Counted from the first letter of the stretch, positions 41,839-52,797 are shown. The stretch: 64,000 nt of DNA from Sphingopyxis sp. OAS728 (GCF_014873485.1 NZ_JADBDT010000001.1:2356001-2420000), one strand, 5' to 3'. Program-made: numbers and translations. Notes: generated by a model not told the origin, from the letters alone.

Positions 41839-44087
41839 TCGTCGCGGCCTCCGATGATATTCTTCCAGATCAGCACCGGCAGCGTCGAGGCATAATCGTC
41901 GGTCCAGCGGGTGAAGCCGGGGCGCGCGTCGAGCGGCACCCAAGTGTCGAGGTCGCGCGATTCCTTGCGCGGACGGATGCCGCCGGTCAATTGCTGCATC
42001 CGCTCTGGCGTCGCGGTCAGCGCGACCCAGTTCGATCCGGTCAGGTCGCCATATTCGTCGCCGATCGGGCCCGGGTCCATGCGGATCGCGCTCGTCCAGC
42101 CGCGCGCTTTCGCTTCCGCAGCCAGCACCGGCTCGAGATCGAAGAAGCGATTCGAGATATGGATGAGCAATATGCCGTCGGGCTTCATGGCGCGCGCATA
42201 GATGCCGATCGCTTCCTTGGTCAGCAGGTGCAGCGGGATCGCGTCCGACGAAAAGGCGTCGATGACGATGACGTCGAAGTGGCCGGCGGGCTGGTTGGCG
42301 AGTTGGAGCCGCGCGTCGCCGATGACGATCGGCGTGTCGCCGGCGCAATCGGTGAGGAAGGTGAATTTCGACGGATCGCGCGCGATGTCGACCATCACCG
42401 GGTCGATTTCGAAGATCGTCCAGTGCTGACCGGGCTTGCGATAGCAAGCAAGCGTGCCGGCGCCGAGCCCGACGATGCCGACCGAAGCATTCGGGCCGGC
42501 GAGCTGCCCCGCCTTGTCGAGCGTCAGCCCGACCCCCGACTGATGACCATAATAGGTCGTCGGATCGCGCCGGTGCGCGGCGTCGGTGCGCTGGAGGCCG
42601 TGAAGCGTCGTGCCATGCGCGAGGCGACGCTGGTTCGATGCGGGATAGTCGGTGACGGTGTAGACGCCGAAATAGCTGCGCACGCGCGCGCCGGCGAAGC
42701 TTTCCTGGATCGTGTCCCAACCACCGACGCCGATCATCAGCAATGCGAGCACGGGCACATAGGCCCAGCGCCAGCCGATGACGAGCATGCCGATGACAAA
42801 GATCGCGATACCCCACGACGTCGTCGCGCTGTCGAGCCGGCCGGTCCAGTCGCCGACCATATGCCAGGCACCGAAAGCGGCAACCACGACGAACATAAGC
42901 GCGACGGCGCGCGCAGTCTTCGCTTCAAGCCCAAGCCACTTGTCCCACGGGAAGAGCGCGGGGAGCGGCAGCAGCAGCCCGGCGGCGAGGATCAGGATCG
43001 GATGCTCATACACCCAGTCGAAGATCAGCGGCGCGAACAGCGCGGCGAACAGCCCGCCGAGCACGCCGCCCGCCGACATGATGAGGTAGAAGAGCGTCAG
43101 GTGCTGCGCGCCCGGGCGGAGATGATAGAGGTAGCCGTGGAGCGCGGTCGCGACGACGAAGAGCATCGCGAGGCTGGCGAGCGCGACCATCATCGACCCG
43201 CCGCCCGAGCTCAGCAGTCCGAGCCCGCCGACCGCGAGCAGCACGACGGGCGCGACCAGCGTGATGATCTGCGTCGGCCGCTCCATCGTCGAAAAGGCGA
43301 TGACGAAGCTGAGCAGATAGAGCCCCAGCGGGAGCACCCAGAGCAAGGGCATTGCGACGATGTCGGTGGTGAGGTGCGTCGTCGTCGACAGCATCAGCCC
43401 CGATGGCACCGCCGCGATCAGCAGCCAATGGATCTGGCGGCGGAGCGTCGGGCGCGGTTCGTCGTCGGCGGCGGCGTGGGCTTCGGCGCCGCCATGCCAG
43501 CGTGCTGCGGCCGCCCCGGCGACGAGCAGGACGAGCAGCGCATAACCCGCGGTCCAGCCCCAGCTCTGCGCCGCGAGCGGCAGCGTCGGCTCAACGAGCG
43601 CAGGATAGCTGATGAGGCCCGCGAAGCTGCCGAGGTTGGAGGCGGCATAGAGATAATAGGGATCGCCCGCGCGGGTATCGGCGGCGAACCAGCGCTGCAT
43701 CAACGGCGCCTGCGCCGACACGACGAAGAAGACCGGGCCGATCGAGGCGAGCAGCAGCAAGGGCACCCATAGCGCCTCCTGCCCCGGCCCGGGCGCCCCG
43801 ATTTGCGCGATGCCGATCGGGAGCCACAGCGCCGCGACAAGGAAGAGCGCGAGATGGATCGTCGCCTGCCGCCGCACGGTGAAGCGCCCGAGCCAGTGCG
43901 CATAGGCATAACCGCCGAGCAGCAGCGCCTGATAGACGAGCATCGCGCTGTTCCACACCGCGGGCGCGCCGCCCAATTTGGGCAGCACCATCCGCGCGAC
44001 CATCGGCTGGACGAGGAAGAGCAGGAAGCTGCCGACGAGGATCGTCAGCACGAACAGCCAGCGGCGCGGCGATGCGGCAGCGATCAT
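41835..44087 (-). CDS. Fused MFS-transporter/spermidine synthase-like protein
   Basis: The 750-residue protein has about 12-14 membrane helices (residues 5-440) and a C-terminal methyltransferase-fold domain (about 470-740) with SVGIVGLGAGTLACY, WTIFEIDPVMVDIARD and VIVIDAFSSDAIPLHL, which match spermidine synthases. Fused forms of this kind are widespread but uncharacterised; a polyamine or SAM-derived product exported by the membrane part is a guess. ATG 44087 is chosen, 5 bp after the hemB stop; ATG 44117 is an alternative. No ribosome-binding site is clear. Confidence 0.88.
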   Translation of the reverse strand: MIAAASPRRWLFVLTILVGSFLLFLVQPMVARMVLPKLGGAPAVWNSAMLVYQALLLGGYAYAHWLGRFTVRRQATIHLALFLVAALWLPIGIAQIGAPGPGQEALWVPLLLLASIGPVFFVVSAQAPLMQRWFAADTRAGDPYYLYAASNLGSFAGLISYPALVEPTLPLAAQSWGWTAGYALLVLLVAGAAAARWHGGAEAHAAADDEPRPTLRRQIHWLLIAAVPSGLMLSTTTHLTTDIVAMPLLWVLPLGLYLLSFVIAFSTMERPTQIITLVAPVVLLAVGGLGLLSSGGGSMMVALASLAMLFVVATALHGYLYHLRPGAQHLTLFYLIMSAGGVLGGLFAALFAPLIFDWVYEHPILILAAGLLLPLPALFPWDKWLGLEAKTARAVALMFVVVAAFGAWHMVGDWTGRLDSATTSWGIAIFVIGMLVIGWRWAYVPVLALLMIGVGGWDTIQESFAGARVRSYFGVYTVTDYPASNQRRLAHGTTLHGLQRTDAAHRRDPTTYYGHQSGVGLTLDKAGQLAGPNASVGIVGLGAGTLACYRKPGQHWTIFEIDPVMVDIARDPSKFTFLTDCAGDTPIVIGDARLQLANQPAGHFDVIVIDAFSSDAIPLHLLTKEAIGIYARAMKPDGILLIHISNRFFDLEPVLAAEAKARGWTSAIRMDPGPIGDEYGDLTGSNWVALTATPERMQQLTGGIRPRKESRDLDTWVPLDARPGFTRWTDDYASTLPVLIWKNIIGGRDE

Positions 44088-44091
44088 AGTG

Positions 44092-45150
<1,059 letters not shown>

Positions 45151-46725
45151 TCAGATCCCGTCGCCCGCGCGTTTCGAGGCGACGTCGGCGAGGCTGCCGA
45201 GCTTCGGCCGCTCGACCTGTTTGGGTGCGATCGGGGTCAGCGCGGCGCCCGGCGCGATCGACGTCAGCGACCGGATGCGCGCGCGGAAGTCGGCGAGCGC
45301 CTTCCCTTCGAGCAAAGCGCGGGTGACGAAAGTCACCGACGACGGGTTCACCGCGCGGCCGTTGCGATAGAGTTCGTAATGGAGGTGCGGGCCGGTCGAG
45401 AGGCCGGTCGAGCCGATATAGCCGATCACCTGCCCGCGATTAACGCGCTGGCCGGGGCGCACCGCGATGCGGCTCATATGGCCATAGCCCGTGCCGAGCC
45501 CGTTGCCGTGGTTGAGCTTCACATAATTGCCGAAGCCGCCGTGGCGCCCGGCGATGGTGACGACGCCGTCGGTCACCGCATAGATCGGCGCGCCATAGCC
45601 GCCGCCGAAGTCCATCCCGCTGTGCATGCGCTTGTAACCGAGGATCGGGTGCCGCCGCATGCCGAAGGTCGATGTCACGCGGCCGTTCGTCGGGCGCGCC
45701 ATGCCGCCGCGCTGTTCGCCGACGCCCGAGGCCTCGAACCATTGGGTCCGGCCGTCGACGTTCCATTCGAGCATCGAGAGTTTCGATTTTCCGCCGCGGA
45801 TCAGCCCAGCGTAGAGCAGCTTGCCCGTCTCGCTCTCGCCCGTTTCGGCGCGGCGGTAATCGACGATGATGTCGAACTCGTCGCCGGCGCGGATATCGCT
45901 GCCAACCGAAATCTGTTTGCCGACGACGCGAAGATACGACTGGATCGCCTGCGGCGGCGCCCCGGCGGCGCGCGCCGAACGATAAAGGCTGTCGCCGACC
46001 CTACCGCGAATCCGCAGCGGGGTCGCGTCGACCGCAATCGGGATGCGGCGCATCACGAGCTGGCCGCCCTGCCGCTCCATTTCGATGCGGAGGTCGAAGC
46101 GTGCGCGCATCGCGAGCGCCTCGACCGGACGCGGCATCGTGCGTGCGGCGCGGCGACCGAGGATCAGGTCGATGCGCGTGCCCGGCGCGATGTCGGCGAG
46201 CGGAACCGCGCCCGACACCTGGTTTGCCAGCGCTTGGGCCTCGCTGCTGCCGACACCCGAGCGTTCGAGCAGGCGCGCGAAGCTGTCACCGCTGCCCAAG
46301 GTGGCGGTGAGTTCGATCTGCGGGCGTTCGGGGGTCTGCGTCAGCGGACGGACGGCGTCGGTCGCCGCCATATGCCGGCCGGTATCGCCGCCATATGCGA
46401 GCGGGACGATCATCTGCGCGCGTGCTTCGTTGAAATCGGCGGCGTCGAGCGCAGGGGTTCCGCTTACCTCGAACGGCTGGATCCCCGGGAAGGTCGCGAT
46501 CGCGGTTCCGCAGAGCAAGGTTAATGTCGCGAGACCGCACCACCATTCGGCGGAACCGATATTGTCGCCAAGGTCGGGAACGAGGTCGAGCTCTGCCAGC
46601 CGGTCGCGCCAGCCGAGCCGCGGCTGCGCGTCCGAATCCGCACGCCGCAGCGGTATCGCTTGCGACATCGTGAGGGCGGCCGCGTTGCCGGACATCCCCG
46701 CGATGGGTTCGTGACGCTGAAACAA
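45151..46725 (-). CDS. M23-family membrane peptidase
   Basis: The 524-residue protein has one N-terminal membrane helix (about residues 65-84, GLATLTLLCGTAIATFP), two LysM/OapA-like repeats around the middle, and a C-terminal M23 domain (about 355-460). The zinc motifs are KRMHSGMDFGGGYGAP and TGPHLHYEL. It should cut peptidoglycan cross-links or regulate an amidase during growth or division. An exact CtrA-type site 83 bp upstream suggests cell-cycle control. Confidence 0.92.
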   Translation of the reverse strand: MFQRHEPIAGMSGNAAALTMSQAIPLRRADSDAQPRLGWRDRLAELDLVPDLGDNIGSAEWWCGLATLTLLCGTAIATFPGIQPFEVSGTPALDAADFNEARAQMIVPLAYGGDTGRHMAATDAVRPLTQTPERPQIELTATLGSGDSFARLLERSGVGSSEAQALANQVSGAVPLADIAPGTRIDLILGRRAARTMPRPVEALAMRARFDLRIEMERQGGQLVMRRIPIAVDATPLRIRGRVGDSLYRSARAAGAPPQAIQSYLRVVGKQISVGSDIRAGDEFDIIVDYRRAETGESETGKLLYAGLIRGGKSKLSMLEWNVDGRTQWFEASGVGEQRGGMARPTNGRVTSTFGMRRHPILGYKRMHSGMDFGGGYGAPIYAVTDGVVTIAGRHGGFGNYVKLNHGNGLGTGYGHMSRIAVRPGQRVNRGQVIGYIGSTGLSTGPHLHYELYRNGRAVNPSSVTFVTRALLEGKALADFRARIRSLTSIAPGAALTPIAPKQVERPKLGSLADVASKRAGDGI

Positions 46726-46807
46726 ATTGCAACCCCCGCTCGGCGACCAAACCCTACACCCGGCCGCCGAATGATGTTTTCGAGGCGTTGTCTGTAAAGA
46801 AAGGTCG

Positions 46808-46822
46808 TTAAAGTCAATTTAA
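46808..46822. promoter_or_regulatory. Exact CtrA-type site TTAA-N7-TTAA
   Basis: TTAA at 46808-46811 and at 46819-46822 are 7 bp apart, the full CtrA pattern. It lies between the divergent M23 peptidase and helicase genes, 83 bp before the peptidase start. Confidence 0.6.
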
Positions 46823-46969
46823 TGGCGGATTTGCCGCGGTTCGTTGCGGCAAGGCGTGGCGGGGTCGGGATATTATGCAACAGTCGCGAAAAAAGCGGCC
46901 TCCATCCTATGGTTCGACGATAGGCTGTTGCGCGTGGACCCCGCGCATGTCAGCTTGGCTCTCAAGAAA

Positions 46970-49753
46970 ATGACCTCTTCCTCTTCCCAGCCGGTCAAGG
47001 CTGTCCTTGGCCCCACCAACACCGGCAAAACCCATTTGGCGGTCGAGCGCCTGACCGCCCATTCGAGCGGCATGATCGGCTTTCCGCTGCGCCTGCTGGC
47101 GCGCGAGGTTTACGACCGCGTGGTCGCAATCAAGGGCGCGGCGCAGGTCGGGCTGGTCACCGGCGAAGAGCGAATCATCCCGCCCGATGCGCGCTACCTG
47201 CTCGGAACGATGGAGGCCCTGCCCGTCGAGCGCGACGTTGCCTTCGTCGGGATCGACGAGGCGCAGCTCGGCGCCGATCCCGAGCGCGGGCATGTCTTCA
47301 CCGACCGGCTGCTGCGCGCACGCGGGCGCGAAGAGACGATGATCCTCGGCTCGGCGAGCATCCGCGGACTCGTCAAGGGACTGGTGCCCGAGGCCGAGAT
47401 CATCACCCGGCCGCGCTTTTCGACCCTGAGCTATGCCGGATCGTCGAAGCTCTCGCGCCTGCCCAAGCGCTCAGCGATCGTCGCCTTCTCGGCCGAGGAA
47501 GTCTATGCGATCGCCGAAATGCTGCGCCGCTTTTCGGGCGGCGCCGCGGTCGTGATGGGCGCGCTCAGCCCGAAGACGCGCAATTCGCAGGTCGCCATGT
47601 TCGAGGCGGGCGAGGTCGATTATCTCGTCGCCACCGACGCGATCGGCATGGGGCTCAATCTCGACGTCCAGCATGTCGCCTTCGCGAGCTTGCAGAAATT
47701 CGACGGACGGCGCCTCCGCCGCCTGACCATCTCGGAAATGGCGCAGATCGCGGGCCGCGCCGGACGCCACCAGCAGGACGGCAGCTTCGGCACCGTCGGC
47801 TTGCCGCAAGGCGGCTTCACCCCCGAGGAAATCGCCGCGATCGAGGGGCATCATTTCCCGCCGCTGCCCAGCCTCTTCTGGCGCAACCCGACCCCGGGCT
47901 TCGGCTCGCTCGACCAGCTACTGTCCGATCTTGCCCAGCCGCCGAGCCAGCCGATGCTGCGCCCCGCGCCCGAGGCGGTCGACATCGCGGTACTCAAACA
48001 TCTCGCGGGCGACATGGAAGTGCGCGCGCGCGGCGGTGATTTCGACGCGGTCCAGCGCCTTTGGGACGTGTGCGGCCTGCCCGATTTCGAGCAACTCGGC
48101 GCCGAGCATCACAGCCGCACGGTGTTCAAGCTGTGGCAGTGGCGCACGAATGGCGACGGGATGATCGATCCCGACTGGTTCGCGCGGCGCCTCGCGCGAC
48201 TGAACGATGTCGAGGGAGACATCGACCAGCTCGCGAGCCGCATCGCCGCGGTGCGGACGCTTTGCTTCATCGCGCAGCGCGGCGACTGGATCGCGGGCGC
48301 GGCGGGATGGACCGAGCAGACGCAGGCGCTCGAATCGCGCCTGTCCGACGCACTGCATGCGGCGCTCGCGCAGCGTTTCGTCGACCGGCGGCTCGCGCTG
48401 CTGCTCCGCGACGCGGGACAGCGCGGCGCCGCGCTGCCGGTCGCGGTCGGCGCCGACGGCACCGTCGCGGTCGACGGCGAGGCGATCGGCACGCTCAAGG
48501 GCTTTCAGTTCAAGGTCGACCCGGTCGCGAAGGCGAGCGATCACCGCATGTTGCTCGCCGCCGCCGAAAAGCACCTACGCGCCGAACTCGCGCGCCGCGC
48601 GACCGCGCTCGCCGAGGGCGACGACAGCGCGCTGTCGCTGATCGCCGAACCGGGAACGGCGCCGCGCCTCGCCTGGCACGGCCACGCCATCGCGACGCTC
48701 GCGCGCGGACCGACGCTCGTCCAGCCGGCGATCCAGGTCGACCCCTCGCTGCGGCGGCTGGAGCCCCAGCAGGTTCAGGCGATTTCCGAACGGCTCCAGC
48801 GCTTCGTCGCCACACAGCTCGCGCGCCACGCCGGACCGCTCGCGGCGATGGGCGAAGCCGCAGGCGACCTGTTCACCCCGCCGCGCGTCCGCGCGCTGCT
48901 CGCCGCGCTCACCGACAATAGCGGGACGATCGGGCGCGCCGTCGTCGAGGAGCAGCTCAACGCGCTGACGCCCGAGGAACGCCCGCAGCTGCGCAAGCTC
49001 GGCTTTACCATCGGCTCGCTCGATCTGTTCCACCCGCTGCTCCTCAAGCCCGAGGCGGTGCGCTGGCGTGCAGCGCTGATGGCGGCACAGCAGGGCGCGC
49101 TGGTTCCCGCGCTGCCGCCGCAGGGCGCGGTGCTGCAAAAGACCGGCAGCCATGCGGGGCTGGTGATCGCGGGTTTCCGCCGCTGCGCGTCGGGCTGGCT
49201 GCGCATCGACATGGCGGAAAAGCTTGCCCGGCAGGCGCATGCCGCACGGATGCAGGCGGCGGCACCGCCGACCGCACCGCTGGCGGGCCGCGACGATCAT
49301 CACGACGATCATGCGCATGACGAGCATGAGGGCGTCAGTGCCGCGCCCCCGCCCGGCTTTATCATCGACCCGGCGCTCGCGACCTCGCTCGGGCTCGACG
49401 AGGAAACGCGCCGCGCCTTGCTCGGCAGCTTCGGTTTTCGCGGCGTCGGCGAACCCGCACTCCAGCGCTGGCGCTGGTCGGGGCTGCGCAAACCGGCCGA
49501 AAAACGCCCGCGCCGCAAACCGCATCCGCAGCGCAAAAACGCCGAGGCGCCGCCGCGCACCGCGAACGGCGAAGCGCGGCGGCCGCCCACGCACCAAACA
49601 AAGGGCAAGCGCGGCAAGCCCGACAAACCGCGTATCGACGCCCCGCGCCCACCGCGCCCCGATCGCCCGCAACGGCCCGAGCGTCGCGGCCCGTCGCCCA
49701 ACAGCCCCTTCGCCGGCCTCGCCGCGCTCCTCGCCGACGCGCGCAAAGACTGA
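46970..49753 (+). CDS. SUV3-like DExH RNA helicase
   Basis: The 927-residue protein is a superfamily 2 helicase related to mitochondrial SUV3. Walker A is LGPTNTGKTH, Walker B is GIDEAQL (DEAQ), and motif VI is AQIAGRAGRHQQDG. The C-terminal third has a His/Asp-rich stretch (RDDHHDDHAHDEHEG) and a basic Arg/Lys/Pro tail (KRPRRKPHPQRKNAEAP) likely to bind RNA. The ATG at 46970 is chosen, since the motif-bearing part starts there; an upstream start at 46844 has no ribosome site. The stop overlaps the S4 gene start by one base. Confidence 0.9.
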   Translation: MTSSSSQPVKAVLGPTNTGKTHLAVERLTAHSSGMIGFPLRLLAREVYDRVVAIKGAAQVGLVTGEERIIPPDARYLLGTMEALPVERDVAFVGIDEAQLGADPERGHVFTDRLLRARGREETMILGSASIRGLVKGLVPEAEIITRPRFSTLSYAGSSKLSRLPKRSAIVAFSAEEVYAIAEMLRRFSGGAAVVMGALSPKTRNSQVAMFEAGEVDYLVATDAIGMGLNLDVQHVAFASLQKFDGRRLRRLTISEMAQIAGRAGRHQQDGSFGTVGLPQGGFTPEEIAAIEGHHFPPLPSLFWRNPTPGFGSLDQLLSDLAQPPSQPMLRPAPEAVDIAVLKHLAGDMEVRARGGDFDAVQRLWDVCGLPDFEQLGAEHHSRTVFKLWQWRTNGDGMIDPDWFARRLARLNDVEGDIDQLASRIAAVRTLCFIAQRGDWIAGAAGWTEQTQALESRLSDALHAALAQRFVDRRLALLLRDAGQRGAALPVAVGADGTVAVDGEAIGTLKGFQFKVDPVAKASDHRMLLAAAEKHLRAELARRATALAEGDDSALSLIAEPGTAPRLAWHGHAIATLARGPTLVQPAIQVDPSLRRLEPQQVQAISERLQRFVATQLARHAGPLAAMGEAAGDLFTPPRVRALLAALTDNSGTIGRAVVEEQLNALTPEERPQLRKLGFTIGSLDLFHPLLLKPEAVRWRAALMAAQQGALVPALPPQGAVLQKTGSHAGLVIAGFRRCASGWLRIDMAEKLARQAHAARMQAAAPPTAPLAGRDDHHDDHAHDEHEGVSAAPPPGFIIDPALATSLGLDEETRRALLGSFGFRGVGEPALQRWRWSGLRKPAEKRPRRKPHPQRKNAEAPPRTANGEARRPPTHQTKGKRGKPDKPRIDAPRPPRPDRPQRPERRGPSPNSPFAGLAALLADARKD

Positions 49754-50112
49754 TGGCGAGTCCGGGCGCCGCGGGAAGCATCCGGCTGGACAAGCTGCTG
49801 TGGTTCCTGCGTTTCGCCCGTTCGCGCAGCATGGCGCAGGCGATGGTCGAGGCAGGCCATATTCGGCTCGACGGGCGACGGATCACGCGGTCGTCGTGCG
49901 CGGTCCACGCCGGGTCGACGCTGGTGCTGCCCGTCGGCGAGCGGATCGAGGTGCTGCGCCTGCTGTCCTTGCCGCTCCGCCGCGGTCCCGCGCCCGAGGC
50001 GCAGGCCTGTTACCAGCGGCTCGATCCCGGGGTTTCGCAGCCCGCACCGGCGGCTATCGACGCCGATGGAAATGCTTTGCACCCCGAAGACCTCGATCAC
50101 CCTAATCAGTGA
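49753..50112 (+). CDS. S4-domain RNA-binding protein (HslR-like)
   Basis: The 119-residue protein begins IRLDKLLWFLRFARSRSMAQ and GHIRLDGRRITRSS, the S4/HslR fold that binds RNA. In E. coli HslR rescues 50S subunits carrying nascent tRNA. A tail of about 40 residues follows the fold. It shares a base with the helicase stop (TGATG), and the pair with fdxA is a conserved neighbourhood in alphaproteobacteria. Confidence 0.9.
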   Translation: MASPGAAGSIRLDKLLWFLRFARSRSMAQAMVEAGHIRLDGRRITRSSCAVHAGSTLVLPVGERIEVLRLLSLPLRRGPAPEAQACYQRLDPGVSQPAPAAIDADGNALHPEDLDHPNQ

Positions 50113-50124
50113 GAGTGATTCGCA
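50110..50124. promoter_or_regulatory. Fur-box-like site upstream of fdxA
   Basis: TGAGAGTGATTCGCA (50110-50124) resembles the 7-1-7 Fur inverted repeat, with 5 of 7 pairs matching. It begins inside the last codons of the S4 gene and ends 14 bp before the fdxA -35 candidate. Iron control is inferred. Confidence 0.4.
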
Positions 50125-50138
50125 ACTGTCGCTTAGCG

Positions 50139-50167
50139 TTGACGCGCCGCCGTCACGCGGCATAGAG
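50139..50167 (+). promoter_or_regulatory. Candidate fdxA promoter
   Basis: TTGACG (50139-50144), a 17-bp spacer and ATAGAG (50162-50167) fit a housekeeping sigma70-type promoter 60 bp before fdxA. The -10 is weak. Confidence 0.4.
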
Positions 50168-50226
50168 GCGAGCCCATATGGAGAGCCTGACGGCCCGATT
50201 GCCGTCATCTGAGGGAGCCTGAACCC

Positions 50227-50565
50227 ATGACCTATGTCGTCACCGATGCCTGCGTCCGGTGCAAATATATGGACTGTGTCGAGGTGTGCCCCGTCGACTG
50301 TTTCTATGAGGGCGAGAATATGCTCGTCATCAACCCGAACGAGTGCATCGACTGCGGCGTCTGCGAACCCGAATGCCCCGCCGAGGCGATCCTGCCCGAC
50401 ACCGAGAGCGGGCTCGAAAAATGGCTCGAAGTGAACGCGAAGTTCAGCGCCGAATGGCCGAACATCACGGTCAAGAAGGAAACCCCTGCCGACGCCGACG
50501 AATTCAAGGGCGTCGAGAACAAGTTCGAGACGCTCTTCTCGCCCGAACCCGGCGAAGGCGACTGA
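50227..50565 (+). CDS. fdxA: Ferredoxin FdxA (7Fe type)
   Basis: FdxA (112 residues) is a soluble electron carrier with a 3Fe-4S and a 4Fe-4S cluster. The Cys sets are [17 protein letters not shown] and [12 protein letters not shown], and the C-terminal extension with [16 protein letters not shown] is typical. AGGGAG lies 7 bp before the ATG. It usually precedes carD in this neighbourhood; here clpP follows after a terminator. Confidence 0.96.
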   Translation: MTYVVTDACVRCKYMDCVEVCPVDCFYEGENMLVINPNECIDCGVCEPECPAEAILPDTESGLEKWLEVNAKFSAEWPNITVKKETPADADEFKGVENKFETLFSPEPGEGD

Positions 50566-50573
50566 TACAAAGT

Positions 50574-50602
50574 GGGGCGGGACTTTCCCGCCCCTTCTTT
50601 TT
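50574..50602 (+). terminator. Rho-independent terminator of fdxA
   Basis: GGGGCGGGA (50574-50582) pairs with TCCCGCCCC (50586-50594) over a CTT loop and is followed by TTCTTTTT. It lies 8 bp after the fdxA stop. Confidence 0.9.
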
Positions 50603-50704
50603 GCCCCCTTGAAAGACCTTCGCTTGGCGACGATGTAGGATGGCGGAGGGGCCAGCCAGCCGGTTCTCGGCGCGGCGCTCCATAAACATAAGGACGAATT
50701 CCCA

Positions 50705-51355
50705 ATGATCGACCCGCTCGCCGCCCTTGTTCCCGTCGTCGTCGAACAGACGAGCCGCGGCGAACGCAGCTTCGACATTTTCTCACGCCTGCTGCGCGAA
50801 CGGATCGTCTTCGTCACCGGCGAGGTCGAGGACCAGATGGCCTCGCTGATCGTCGCCCAACTGCTGTTCCTCGAATCGGAGAATCCGAAGAAGGACATCT
50901 ATATGTACATCAACTCGCCGGGCGGAGTCGTCACGGCGGGCATGGCGATTCACGACACGATGCAATATATCCGTCCGCGCGTCGGCACGGTGTGCATCGG
51001 GCAGGCCGCATCGATGGGCAGCTTCCTGCTCGCCGCCGGCGAACCCGGAATGCGCGTCGCGCTGTCGAACGCCCGCGTGATGATCCACCAGCCGTCGGGC
51101 GGTGCACGCGGCATGGCGTCGGACATCGAAATCCAGGCGCGCGAAATCCTGCGCATCCGCAAGCGGATGAACGATCTGTACGTCAAATATACCGGCAAGC
51201 CGCTGAAAGAGATCGAAAAGGCGATGGACCGCGACACCTTCCTCGAGGCCGAGGAAGCCAAGGCGTTCGGCCTGGTCGACCAGGTGTTCGACCGCCGTCC
51301 GGGCCTGCCCGGCGACGAGGCGCCGAAGGATGTGAGCGAAGGCCCGACGCCCTGA
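50705..51355 (+). CDS. clpP: ATP-dependent Clp protease proteolytic subunit
   Basis: ClpP (216 residues) forms the proteolytic double ring that works with ClpX and ClpA. The catalytic Ser lies in GQAASMGSF, the His in [11 protein letters not shown], and the Asp in [12 protein letters not shown]. The tail ([12 protein letters not shown]) is slightly longer than in E. coli. clpX follows after 170 bp in the usual order. Confidence 0.97.
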   Translation: MIDPLAALVPVVVEQTSRGERSFDIFSRLLRERIVFVTGEVEDQMASLIVAQLLFLESENPKKDIYMYINSPGGVVTAGMAIHDTMQYIRPRVGTVCIGQAASMGSFLLAAGEPGMRVALSNARVMIHQPSGGARGMASDIEIQAREILRIRKRMNDLYVKYTGKPLKEIEKAMDRDTFLEAEEAKAFGLVDQVFDRRPGLPGDEAPKDVSEGPTP

Positions 51356-51438
51356 TCGCCGCGTCCCGAAACGAACCAGTAACCGCGTTTCTTGACGTCC
51401 GCTTGGCGCCTTGGTGCTAGGCGGGACATTGAACCCGT

Positions 51439-51470
51439 GTCACCCAATTGCCATATTGTAATTGGGTGAC
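51439..51470. promoter_or_regulatory. Inverted repeat between clpP and clpX
   Basis: GTCACCCAATT (51439-51449) and AATTGGGTGAC (51460-51470) are perfect 11-bp arms with a 10-bp loop, 56 bp before clpX. No T run follows, so it is more likely a protein-binding site or mRNA hairpin than a terminator. Confidence 0.6.
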
Positions 51471-51525
51471 CGGGGACTAGGATAAAGACGGCAGAGCCCC
51501 TTTTGGGCCCGCCATAGGAAGTTTT

Positions 51526-52797
51526 ATGACGAAATTGAGTGGCTCGGACAGCAAGAGCACCCTTTACTGCTCCTTCTGCGGCAAGTCGCAGCACGAAGTC
51601 CGCAAGCTGATTGCCGGACCGACCGTGTTCATCTGCGACGAATGCGTCGAGCTGTGCAACGACATCATCCGCGAAGAGATCAAGGGCGGAATCGCCGCGC
51701 GCAAGGATGGCGCGGTGCCGACGCCGCTCGAAATCTGCCAGCACCTCGATTCCTATGTCATCGGCCAGAACACCGCCAAGCGCGTGCTGTCGGTCGCTGT
51801 GCACAATCATTACAAGCGCCTCGCAAACAGCGGTCGCGGCGACGACGTCGAACTGGCGAAGTCGAACATCCTGCTCGTCGGCCCGACCGGCAGCGGCAAG
51901 ACCTTGCTCGCGCAGACGCTCGCGCGCTTCCTCGACGTGCCCTTCACCATGGCCGACGCGACGACGCTCACCGAAGCGGGCTATGTCGGCGAGGATGTCG
52001 AGAATATCATCCTGAAGCTGCTGCAGTCGTCCGACTATAATGTCGAAAAGGCGCAGCGCGGCATCGTCTATATCGACGAGATCGACAAGATCAGCCGCAA
52101 GGCCGAGAATCCGTCGATCACGCGCGACGTGTCGGGCGAAGGCGTGCAGCAGGCGCTGCTCAAGCTGATGGAAGGCACGACCGCGAGCGTTCCGCCGCAG
52201 GGCGGGCGCAAGCACCCGCAGCAGGAATTCCTGCAGGTCGATACGACGAACATCCTGTTCATCGCGGGCGGCGCGTTCAGCGGCCTCGAAAAGATCATCG
52301 GCGACCGCCTGCAGGGCAAGTCGATCGGTTTCGGCGCGCATGTCGCCGGCCCCGACGAACGCCGCAGCGGCGAAGTGCTCAAGCAGATCGAGCCCGAGGA
52401 TCTCCTCAAGTTCGGCCTGATCCCCGAGTTCGTCGGCCGCCTGCCGGTGATCGCGACGCTCGAGGACCTCGACGTCGACGCGCTGGTCAAGATCCTCGGC
52501 GAGCCCAAGAACGCGCTGGTCAAGCAGTATAAGAAGCTGTTCGACCTCGAAGAGGTGGCGCTGACCTTCACCGACGATGCGCTTGTCGCGGTCGCGAAGA
52601 AGGCGATCGAACGCAAGACCGGCGCACGCGGGCTCCGCTCGATCGTCGAGGCGATCCTGCTCGACACGATGTTCGACCTGCCCGACCTGACCGACGTGGT
52701 CGAGATCGTCGTCGACAAGGATGTCGTCGAGGGCCGCAAGGATCCGGTCCGCGTCTATGCCGACAAGGCCAAGGAAGCGGCCGGCGACGCCGCCTGA
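51526..52797 (+). CDS. clpX: Clp protease ATP-binding subunit ClpX
   Basis: ClpX (423 residues) unfolds substrates and feeds ClpP. The N-terminal zinc domain is [11 protein letters not shown] with FICDEC; the AAA+ core has [15 protein letters not shown], the pore loop AGYVGED, the Walker [10 protein letters not shown] and the RKH loop [13 protein letters not shown]-loop and C-terminal sensor 2 ([13 protein letters not shown]) are intact. AGGA lies 8 bp before the ATG. Confidence 0.98.
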   Translation: MTKLSGSDSKSTLYCSFCGKSQHEVRKLIAGPTVFICDECVELCNDIIREEIKGGIAARKDGAVPTPLEICQHLDSYVIGQNTAKRVLSVAVHNHYKRLANSGRGDDVELAKSNILLVGPTGSGKTLLAQTLARFLDVPFTMADATTLTEAGYVGEDVENIILKLLQSSDYNVEKAQRGIVYIDEIDKISRKAENPSITRDVSGEGVQQALLKLMEGTTASVPPQGGRKHPQQEFLQVDTTNILFIAGGAFSGLEKIIGDRLQGKSIGFGAHVAGPDERRSGEVLKQIEPEDLLKFGLIPEFVGRLPVIATLEDLDVDALVKILGEPKNALVKQYKKLFDLEEVALTFTDDALVAVAKKAIERKTGARGLRSIVEAILLDTMFDLPDLTDVVEIVVDKDVVEGRKDPVRVYADKAKEAAGDAA

